NCBI GenBank assembly: GCA_025331435.1
Contig: JAIWNI010000320.1
Coordinates: 1-11,485, forward strand
Length of the DNA: 11,485 bases
Direction: 5' to 3'
DNA from: Choanephora cucurbitarum
Taxonomy: Eukaryota > Mucoromycota > Mucoromycetes > Mucorales > Choanephoraceae
Every line of letters starts with the position of its first letter. Position 1 is the first letter of the stretch. The position numbers and the translations under genes are program-made. Shown one piece after another: positions 1-7,855 of the stretch. The notes under the pieces were generated by a model. That model saw only the letters and a program-made list of their open reading frames with translations. It was not told the origin of the DNA and made no database searches.

Positions 1-1521
1 TGTCCAGCTCTTGTTCTTCTTATGAGAGAAGGTAAAACAAATCATACCGGTAGATCAGAATATGCTGCAACTATCCGCCATAAGGATTACAAGATTTGTG
101 CTTTCGGTGCTCTAGCCTTTTATTTCTTTTACCGTTGGCAAATAATGAACGAAGACTTTCCTGACCTGTCAAGAAACGAACTCTGGTTTGACATCAAGGT
201 GCTTAAAGGGAACAAAGGCAGCACAAATGAGATTGATTATTCAACTCAATACAAGTCAGTTTGCAAGGCCTTCGACGCCTGTGGTATCAACAGTCAGAAG
301 AAGACACATGCTGGACGAGGTTGTGGTGCCCGACATGCGGAAATTGCTGGTGCAAGCGAAGACCAGTTGAGAAGACATGGAAGATGGAATGCCCAGAGTA
401 TGGAAAACAACTATTTGACAAGCCTGCCTAGACAGTCCATTCGAGTCATCAATGGTTTTCCTGCTGCTGGTGGACAATTCTGGTTGCCAAGAGCGTCAGT
501 CACTCCTTCCGAAGATTTGCAAACGAAGGTCTTTCCACTTGTAGATCAGATCTTGTCAAGAGTTGAATCTGGATTTACAGAAGGTTCCGAAGAGCTCTCT
601 TCTTCAGCATACCCCAAAACCATCTGCGGTCAAGGCTTTCTCTTGCTTCTGAAAAAACTAAGAGTGATCTTTTTACAAGATTCGGTTTTTCTGAAGATTG
701 ACTACCCAACGCATCCTTTGTTTCAAAACCCTCTATTCAGCGATCCTCTCTTCCTGGAATTTGAAGCTTTGCTGCTCACTACCTGCCGCGAACAAGATTC
801 CCCTCAAGAGATGAAGTTGAAGGAGATAGTTCCTGAGATTGAAGTTGTGCTGAACAACATGAACATGAAGTTGGACTCAGTGTCAACAATTGTTAACCAC
901 ATGAATTCTCAAGCAACCAGGTCGATAATCAATAACAGCAGTACTTTCAACGACAACAATTTAGCAGCAATCAACGCTTCGATGCGAAACATTGCAACAA
1001 ATTTCAACCAGTTGAAGTCTGCATGTGCATATTTTGTGAACGGCTCTCCCAGGGTCGATGGTGAACCGGAAGCAGAAGATGAAGAAGAACAGCTGGTAAC
1101 TGACCTCAACAATGGCTTTACCGGTGAACATAGTTCAACTCCTGTGGCCAGCACTGCCAATGCAGAGCTAGTCAAGTACTCAATGAAGCGTTGGGTCAAA
1201 ACAGTACCCGATCTTTGGCTGGAGTTCACTGTGGGGCTAGAAGGAACTCCTTCTATTGATGAACTCAATAGACTTTATAAGGCCAGTTGGAGAAGAGATG
1301 AAAAGGGTAAAAAATATTTTTGATTGAACTTTATTTCTGCAAATTCTAACATGATTTAATCTTTAGAACGCAAGATGTATTCAAGACGCATCACAATTAT
1401 CAACAAGATTAGACAGCTAGTTAGTGAGGGTATGACAGAAGAAGATGCAGTAAAGCAACTAGAGGCAAAACGAGTATCAGAAAAGCTTTCTCTCAATAAG
1501 CTCCATGATGCTTTAAAATAA
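1..1521 (+). CDS. Crypton-like tyrosine recombinase with GCR1_C DNA-binding domain, 5' partial
   Basis: Join 1-1306 and 1367-1521, giving 486 residues. The frame is open from base 1, so the start lies upstream and the ATG at 22 is internal. Tyrosine recombinases cut and rejoin DNA through a covalent tyrosine intermediate; Cryptons use this to integrate as circles. Catalytic residues with family spacing are visible: H103-x-x-R106 (base 307), W129 in RHGRWN (385) and Y138 in NNYLTSLP (412). The first catalytic Arg should lie before the window. Residues about 270-303 look helical or coiled-coil. The C-terminus, from about residue 393 (VPDLWLEF, then WRR and YSRR), matches the GCR1_C domain. A 60-nt intron (1307-1366; donor GTAAAA, branch TTCTAAC, acceptor TTTAG) splits this domain; without splicing the frame stops at 1321. 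No stop or frameshift is visible, so it may be functional. Confidence 0.85.
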
Positions 1522-1608
1522 TTCCTTTCTTTTTTCTACATTTTTTATCTTCTCTTTTTCATCTTCTTTTTTTTTCTTTATCAATATGTCTTTTTGACAC
1601 TTTAAATC

Positions 1609-1614
1609 AATAAA
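1609..1614 (+). terminator. Polyadenylation signal (AATAAA) for the Crypton gene
   Basis: An AATAAA hexamer lies about 90 nt past the stop codon at 1519-1521, in a T-rich 3' UTR. The motif is common by chance in AT-rich DNA; position is the main support. Confidence 0.4.
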
Positions 1615-1770
1615 TCTCTTTATAGTCAAAAATAGTACCATTGTTCAGGTACAAAGGCAATACTATCTTTTTAAAAATGCTGGTTTACATTGACATGTCT
1701 TCAACGCATGAATTATGATTTTGAGAAGGCAATAAGATTCCGGTCCGAAACAACTTTACTTACATAATAA

Positions 1771-1832
1771 GATAGGTATTGTGACAAAAGGTAAGATACC
1801 TATGCCACAATACTTTTTTTACTAGTAAAAAA
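1771..1832. repeat. Overlapping hairpins and an 18-bp perfect palindrome
   Basis: ATAGGTAT (1772-1779) pairs with ATACCTAT (1796-1803), and GTATTGTG (1776-1783) pairs with CACAATAC (1806-1813). The two stems share bases, so they exclude each other. Immediately after is a perfect palindrome at 1815-1832 (six T, ACTAGT, six A). The role is unknown; it may be a decayed transposon end. Confidence 0.5.
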
Positions 1833-1923
1833 GTCTGATACCGATGAAATACCCAAAAAAAATTGTGACAAAAAAATTCGTTACACAGTGCTAAATTTCT
1901 GTGACAAAATAATTTTTTGTGAC
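1780..1923 (+). repeat. TGTGACAAAA direct repeats
   Basis: Identical TGTGACAAAA copies start at 1780, 1864 and 1900, and a shorter TGTGAC starts at 1918. The last two full copies are 36 bp apart. They could be transposase binding sites near an element end, but no partner copies were found downstream of the MULE gene. Confidence 0.45.
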
Positions 1924-2202
1924 CCAAGGTCCTGATACATAATCTTGTCTATATTGGATGATTTGGTACTACACTGAGGGTGTTCGTCATTATTTGATTG
2001 AAAAAAAAACCCTAAATCTAAAGTGAAAGCACAAAGACTTTAAATATGTTCCTGAGAAAAGCGATCTATATTCTCTATCTGTTTCCACCTTGTTGGTACC
2101 GTAAATAGCCACACATCTACTTGTATAACGTGCTTACTTTAAAAGTTGTTCCGTTCATTTTAATATCAATTTAAAAACTTTTTTCTTTTGTCTATTATCA
2201 AA

Positions 2203-5200
2203 ATGAGTCAAGCAACACAAACCTACTTAGAAACCTTCAACGTTATTGTTAACAAGGAGTACAGTAACAAAAGCGATATTTACGATGCTATTAGACAACT
2301 TGGAAAGGAGCATAATGTGATTATGAGTATCAAGTCTTCCAAGCCCACTTCAATCAATTATGTTTGCATAAAGCGCATTAGATCAGACAGAGAAGATGCT
2401 TCCAAAAACACCAAAAGTAAGAAGATGCTTTGTGGTGCGTTTGTCAATTTTAGATTTGATGCACTCTTTCAAAAATGGACTGCAGTCTCTCATTAGGACC
2501 ACCACAACCATGACATCCCGAAAAACCCTGCAGAGTACAGCATGAACAGAAAGATGCCTGTTGAATTGGAAGAAAGAATCTTCAGATATTTCCAGGAAGG
2601 TCTTAATGCTGAACATGTTCTCCGCCAACTGGTAGCTGACAAAGTCTTGAATGTCACAAAAAAAGATTTAGAGAATCTTCAGTACCGATTCTTTAGCACC
2701 CAACGCGAAAAAATGGTGTATGAATATGTCATTGGCTTGCAAAACAAGGGGTATGAAGTTTTCTACACCCTTGATAGCGACAGAAGAGTCAATGCCGTTT
2801 TCTTTTCATCGAAATCTAGCATTGAGCGTGCTAGACTTATGCCCGAAAACTTAGTGATTGATGCAACCTATAATATAAATGCTCATAGACTAGCATTCAT
2901 CAACATTGTTGGTACAAGTAGTGTCGAAGGTACCAAACCTAACACTCTTGTAACCTTCGAATTTGCAGGTGCTTTCATAAGCGAAGAAGGCTTCAGCCAA
3001 TACCAGTGGGTCCTTCGTTGCTTAAAAGAACCAATCTGGTCGCAATCGGCCAAAGAAAGCCATTCCGATCCTTTGACCATAACTACAGACAATGAGCAAG
3101 CACTCAGGAACGCCATTGCTGATGTTTTTCCATCCGCACAACACGTTTTATGTTATGTTCACATGCAGAAACGATTTGAAGTGAAGCTCATGGAATGCAT
3201 AACAGAAAAAGACAAGGACAGAAGGGACGTTATTTGGCAAGAAATCCAGAAGAGATTTCAGGTAATTGCTCTTAAAGCAATTACAAGGAAAGAAATGAAT
3301 GTTGCTGTTCTGAATTTGAAGAATTTGTTTCTTGATGAGCCTGACATTTTTCCTGAAAGTGTCAAGGTAAGCAGATAAGAGAAAAATCAACTCTTTCTAA
3401 ACTATTAAATTTAGCAAAATATTGAAGTTCAAGCTGATGGTACGCTTTTGCCTATAAGCTATGTTAGTGAAGAAGGCAAAAAGAGAGCTGTTGTGTTTAT
3501 TGAGAGGTAAGTATACTATTCGTCAAATCGCAATTACTTAGCATTACATTTTAGCAAAATGGAAGAGGTAGAAAAATGGACAGCCTTTCATACTTATAAA
3601 CTGCCTCACATGGGAAATCGCTATTCCAACAGAGTAGAAAGTAGCCATTCTTCTCTGAAAAGCCATCTGAAATCATCCTCTGGTACTATAGTCATGACCA
3701 CAGAAAAAAATAGACCAATGGTACAAAAAGAGAGTAAGTGCCTGTTGTATTCAATGATATCTATTTAGATTAACACGATGCTCTGAATTGATAAGGAAAA
3801 TGAATTGGAACGTAAGAAGAGTGGCGAAAAGCTGTCATACCGCAGTATTTATGTTCATGATCAAGACCTCTTTGAAATGATTCGCCCTCTTTTCACGACA
3901 GTTTATTCCTTTGCAGTAAACAAAATCTTCCAGGAGCTCCTCAAGATACGTTCTGCTGAAGGAGCTACTTTCTACGAAGCCTGTCTGTGTTCAATTAGAC
4001 TTCAATACAACCTTCCATGTAAACACATGTTAAGCTTGGAGTCTAGCACAATCCCTCTTAGCATAATCCCACGTAGATGGAGATTCGAACCCAACGATAA
4101 CGAAGAGGGTAAGCGCAATTTGTTTTCATATGCAGACAACTAATTTTTTTTAGGTTGCTTTGAAGATAAAATCGAAGAGAGCGAGGCAAATGCAGTTAGA
4201 GAAGATAAGGATCATATTATTTGCACTGATAGATATAGTAAGTCAAGACTAATGTAACAGATAGAAATCTAGATTAATGAGATGTTACATAGATGTGAAA
4301 GAAGCTGAAGAAGAAGTTTGGGAGATTGAGGATGAGGATGATGATAACTGTACAGTTATCGACGCTACTGGGGACGTCCCTCACGTCATACGCCAATCAG
4401 ATGAAGATGCATCAACGAGTGCTCAACTTTTGGATGATGCTCGTATTCTGAATGTGGCCACCAAGCTTGTCGAACTGTACAAATTGCTCGATTCAAAACA
4501 ATACAAAAAGAACTTGATCGATTCTATTGAGAAAGTTTTAATCAAGACAGAGGAGAATAGAATTGAGAACGCCTTGCCTCCTAAACCCGAACAAATACAA
4601 AAGGACGCCCAAAAAATGTAAAGCGCAACAAAACTTATTATGAGTATACATTAGAAAAAGAAAAAGAAGATGTGAAAGAAGCAGTGTCGCAGAAGAAGAA
4701 AGAGACAATCGAAAAAACTAAAAGTAAGCTTTACAATACAAGAGCTTATATCACAGATAACTAACATCTGCACTCACAGCGGAACTCATAATTAGAAAAA
4801 GAAAACCAGGCCATGTTGCCTATGGAAAGAGTGATTTTGTATTTGATATACATCACAGGCCCAACAAAAGAGCAAGAGGCAGCATTAGTTCAACAATCCG
4901 CAGTATACTCAGTGCTTCAATTAATGAATCTGAAATTACAGGATATCTTGATCCAAAGGCAGATGGTAATTGTGGTTCTATAGCAGTTGCTTTCTTGATT
5001 GACAGAAACAATTCAAATTACCAAGATGAGGACCAATACCTGGAAGTCAGAAGAAAGATGCTTCAAACTTACAAGAATATCAAACCATTGTACGAGAAGC
5101 ATTTCCCTGCTTTTCAAGTCGAAAGATTGGGCAAAGTCATCGAAAATGGATTGGAAAAAGGAGATATAGCCGAATGGTTTTATGGCCCTGACTGTGGACA

Positions 5201-5470
5201 GCTTGTAGCTGACACATATGGTATTCCTGTTTGTTTATATCCTTCTGCTGAGTCAGAGCTTCCTGGTATAAACCCACCCTTAACATTTCTTCCTCTCAAC
5301 TTACCAAAATCCAAGTCAAAGCCCGTTGCTATCCATATTCAAAACGGTCATAATCTACACTGGTATGCTATCAGTCAGGTGTCAATCAAAGCAATCTTCC
5401 TTCTGTTTATCATTATTTCTTTACGATTGATGGAAAAATAGAAGAGTACAACAATTTTTGGAACAAATAG
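2203..5470 (+). pseudogene. Mutator-like (MULE) transposase with SWIM finger and C-terminal OTU protease, broken
   Basis: Seven exons: 2203-3366, 3415-3506, 3555-3733, 3796-4108, 4154-4237, 4293-4723, 4780-5470; about 983 codons. MULE transposases cut element ends with a DDE active site. Seen in order: a FAR1/WRKY-GCM1-like finger (C55, C77, HNH 101-103); DDE domain with D in VIDATYN (2860), D in TTDNE (3088) and E in RVESSHS (3637); SWIM finger CLC-x9-CKH (3982-4026); an acidic tract near 4320-4350; a GRP motif (4603); and an OTU cysteine protease with DGNC (nucleophile Cys 4971) and LHWYAI (His 5358). Lesions: in-frame TAG at 2494, an extra base in the A7 run 3704-3710, one missing base near 4599-4602, and a duplicated GT at 5379-5382. 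The nonsense codon removes the catalytic domain from the normal product, so it is probably dead. The start ATG at 2203 follows a pyrimidine-rich leader. Confidence 0.85.
4780..5470 (+). other. OTU-like cysteine protease domain, last exon of the MULE gene
   Basis: OTU proteases remove ubiquitin or related modifiers. The last exon encodes a basic linker, then DGNC with the Cys nucleophile at 4971-4973, and about 129 residues later LHWYAI with the catalytic His at 5358. That spacing fits an OTU fold. The tail after the His reads on only if a duplicated GT at 5379-5382 is discounted; the frame then continues through YHYFFTIDGK to the TAG at 5468-5470. Splicing (intron 4724-4779 with a clear CTAAC branch) joins this exon in frame to the GRP-motif exon. 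A protease as part of the transposase is comparable to the Ulp1 protease of plant Kaonashi MULEs; its job in the element is not known to me. Confidence 0.75.
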
Positions 5471-5525
5471 CGTCAATTTTCAAAGAGAAAAAGTTTCAAA
5501 ACATCGCCTGAAATCATAACTTTAG

Positions 5526-5531
5526 AATAAA
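5526..5531 (+). terminator. Polyadenylation signal (AATAAA) for the MULE gene
   Basis: AATAAA lies about 55 nt after the reconstructed MULE-OTU stop at 5468-5470. The position supports this as the true gene end, but the hexamer alone is weak evidence. Confidence 0.4.
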
Positions 5532-5573
5532 CAATATATTTACATCTTCATCAACAGCGAGAATAGAGCGGAC

Positions 5574-5705
5574 GGAGTGTTGGAGTAGACAGCAGAAAGG
5601 GGGGGAGATTATTACTATCATGGCGAGGAAATTAGGTAGGGTGTCCGAAGGGAGTAGACAAATCATTGCCCAAATAAGGAAAGGGGTGTCTGAAGGGAGT
5701 GGACA
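5574..5705 (+). repeat. GA-rich imperfect direct repeats
   Basis: A 20-bp unit starting GTGTCCGAAGGG and ending AGTAGACA at 5641-5660 recurs at 5686-5705 with 18 of 20 bases identical. A weaker copy ending GGAGTAGACA lies at about 5574-5591. A seven-G run separates the first two. The function is unknown; possibly a subterminal repeat of a transposon or a promoter array. Confidence 0.55.
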
Positions 5706-5812
5706 TTGAAGTGGACGTAGTGCCACCTAGGATGCACATACCCCACGGTATTCTAACGCAGATTTAAGCTGACAAGAATTCAAAATAAGCCGATAGAATA
5801 ACGATGGCAAGC

Positions 5813-5833
5813 GCCCTCCAGCCGCCCTCCAGC
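5813..5833 (+). repeat. Tandem duplication of GCCCTCCAGC
   Basis: Two identical 10-base copies lie at 5813-5822 and 5824-5833, separated by one C. This looks like a simple slippage duplication. Confidence 0.6.
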
Positions 5834-6218
5834 ATAGCTTCCTTTTTCTTCTCCGTCATGAATATCTCCAACAAACTCTACCATCCTCTCTCATCTCATT
5901 GGATCTTAGCTTGTTACAAATAAAGAAAGCGTGTTATTTACAAAGAAATGTTTTTTTATTCTTTTTCTCTGATACCATTTTTTTTATTTGCTCAGCATAG
6001 AATGCTACTATCAGATTTTTTTTTATACTAAAAGTCTTCTTATTCCTTTTATTATTGCCACACGCTTTAGTTTGAACAATCTCAATATATAGCACCAGAA
6101 TTTTGCGGAACTTGTTTTTGGCGAAACATCTATTATATTAAAAAGATAAAATCGTAAAACCTCAAATAGGAAGGTGTGACTGTCTCTATTTTTTGACCTT
6201 GATTTTACCTGACAATAA

Positions 6219-7422
6219 ATGGTTACAGGAACAACAATTACCCCAACCTCTGCTACCGCAAAACTTATCAAAGATGCAAAATTAATCTTATGGGATAAAG
6301 CATCCATAATTAGCAAAGACATTTTGGAGACTGTAGATAGGTCATTGAAAGACATATGCAAACAAATCAATCCTGCACTTAAAAATGCTCCCTTTGGTGG
6401 TCGTGTAATTGTTTTTGGTGGCGATTTTAAACAGGTCTTACCTGTCATCCCCAAAGCATCAAGAGCTGATATCGTAGCACAATGCATAAACCGATCATTT
6501 TTGTGGAAACACTTTGATCGAATGCAACTACGTATCAATATGTGTGTTCAGGCATCTCTTGAATTAGGCAACACCGAACAAGCTACAATGCTGAAGAATT
6601 TCTCTGACTATCTGTAGACAGTAGGAGATGGTTCCATTCCATCATTGAATCCAGAAGGTGCCATTCAGTTAGATCAAAGCATGATAATCAACGGCAGCAA
6701 TGTTCTAAGATTAGCTAATACTGTTTTTCACCACTTCCAAAATACAGCATATTTGCATGACAAGAACAAATTTCTCACCAGTCGTGCAATTCTTACTTCT
6801 TTGAACAGTGATGTTAACAGGATTAATGAAAGCTCGCTAAATCAATTTGAAGGCGATTATCATACTCTGTTAAGCTCTGATAAACTTTGCAAAGCAAATG
6901 GAATTGATATGCTCAGATATCCATTCGAGCTACTTAAGAATATTGAATCTGGAAGCCTCCCTCCACACTCTCTTAAGTTTAAGATGGGATGCCTAATAAT
7001 GTTGTTACGAAATTTAAACCCGTCTAAAGGCTTAGTCAACGGTACGAGATTGATATGTTTGTCCATTAACACCAAGGTAATATAAGCTGAAATTGCTACC
7101 GGTAGCCATGCAGGTGATATAGTCGTAGTTCCTGGAATTCCTATCGAATCCCAGCCTGAGCAAATCGGCATTCATTTTCAACGTCTTCAATTCCCTGTAC
7201 GATTAGCCTTTGCATTGACAATTAACAAATCTCAAGGTCAGACTTTAGATTTTGCTGGGCTATACCTGCCATCTCCTGTTTTTTTCACATGGACAACTTT
7301 ATGTAGCAATGTCCCGTATTCGAAGCCCCCAATCCATGAAAATAATGATTGATCATCAATATAGAAGACAGATAACAAACGCAACAAGCAACATAGCTTA
7401 CAAGAAAGTGTTTGACTATTAA
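6219..7422 (+). pseudogene. Helitron PIF1-like helicase, 5' truncated and broken
   Basis: This is the C-terminal half of a PIF1-family helicase as found in Helitrons, which unwinds DNA during rolling-circle transposition. Homology begins about 6235 (ITPTSATAKLI). Walker B reads LILWDKAS (6282-6305) where the family has D-E; the Glu codon is AAA at 6297, so ATP hydrolysis should be lost. Motif III is GGDFKQVLPV. Later motifs are GQTLDFAG and HGQLYVAMSR (about 7288). Walker A and the Rep domain are absent. The frame is broken by TAG at 6615 and TAA at 7083, both in an otherwise continuous frame, and by an extra T in the run 7279-7285. After that shift it reads on to TAA at 7420-7422. The ATG at 6219 follows an in-frame stop and is not the family start. 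Alternative: an eroded cellular PIF1, less likely given the surroundings. Confidence 0.85.
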
Positions 7423-7855
7423 TAACTTTTGCCTAATAAACATATATCTTATCAACTCAGTCTCATATATCATTTTTAGATCAACACTGTCGGAATAGCT
7501 TGATTCATAAAAGCTGCCCCGGGACCCGTGTTTTTTTTTACCAAAGCAAAGGTTTAAAATACACGAAGCGCAGCGTAGGGGCTATTTTATACCGTCGTGA
7601 AGGTTCAAAAAAAATTTGGGTGGGGCCCCCCACATTGTCATGCTATTCGGATTAGCCAAAACAGCCCACTGCGAAGTGCAAGCCGGTTTCAACAGCGAAG
7701 CGGGCAAACCTTAATGAAGGTCGATAAAATTTACCAATGCGCAGCGAAGGTCAAAATTTTATCACTGCAATGGCGGTTTGACTTGAAACAGGCTTGTATT
7801 TTTTAAAGAATGTAACCAAAATAAATTAACCTTTTTCTCACTTCTAAAGTATAAA
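7423..7855. other. Non-coding stretch with structured hairpin cluster
   Basis: Past the helicase stop there is an AATAAA (7435-7440), then AT-rich sequence, a CCCCGGG stretch, a run of nine T, and the hairpin cluster at 7551-7796. A GGGGCCCCCC palindromic stretch lies near 7622. The reading frame across 7597-7806 is a by-product of the repeats and resembles no protein I know. Confidence 0.5.
7551..7796. repeat. Cluster of small hairpins with GCG-rich loops inside a larger palindrome
   Basis: Hairpin 1: 7551-7561 pairs with 7583-7593 (10 of 11), loop containing GAAGCGCAGCG. A short one: CACT-GCGA-AGTG near 7667-7678. Hairpin 2: GGTTT (7685) with AAACC (to 7710), loop containing CAGCGAAGCG. 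Hairpin 3: GATAAAATTTACC (7723-7735) with GGTCAAAATTTTATC (7749-7763), loop containing GCGCAGCGAA. The last two sit inside an outer inverted repeat: 7679-7692 against 7783-7796, 13 of 14 matching. This could be a foldback or MITE-like element, or the structured end of the adjacent Helitron. No target duplication was identified. Confidence 0.65.

Larger units (their letters stand above)
1522..2202. other. Intergenic: Crypton gene 3' end, small palindromes, MULE promoter side
   Basis: No coding sequence is seen. The left part is T-rich with an AATAAA at 1609. The middle (about 1770-1925) is dense in short repeats: overlapping hairpins, an AT palindrome and three TGTGACAAAA copies. The right part (about 2040-2202) leads into the MULE ATG with a pyrimidine-rich, A-ending leader typical of fungal 5' UTRs. 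I looked for a long terminal inverted repeat shared with the region after 5470 and found none. Confidence 0.6.
5471..6218. other. Non-coding stretch between MULE and helicase remnants
   Basis: No protein is supported. It holds GA-rich repeats (5574-5705), a tandem 10-mer (5813-5833), a CT-rich stretch with an ATTGG box (about 5870-5910), and AT-rich sequence with several AATAAA-like hexamers. It could contain the undetermined 3' end of the MULE element and a junction with the truncated helicase. No long inverted or direct terminal repeat was found. Confidence 0.5.

Noticed and set aside
256..1268. Minus-strand frames at 256-477 and 909-1268
   Set aside because: They lie antisense to the well-supported tyrosine recombinase frame and carry no recognisable motif.
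3734..3768. Shorter intron (35 nt) ending at ATTTAG in the MULE gene
   Set aside because: The sequence after 3768 runs into stops before exon 4; the 62-nt version ending at 3795 keeps frame once the A7 run is corrected.
4238..4272. Earlier acceptors for MULE intron 5 (ending 4260, 4264 or 4272)
   Set aside because: Each gives a stop within a few codons; the acceptor at 4291-4292 is the one that joins the frames.
7597..7806. 69-codon frame over the hairpin cluster
   Set aside because: It is built from palindromic repeats, begins in a low-complexity stretch and shows no protein-like pattern.
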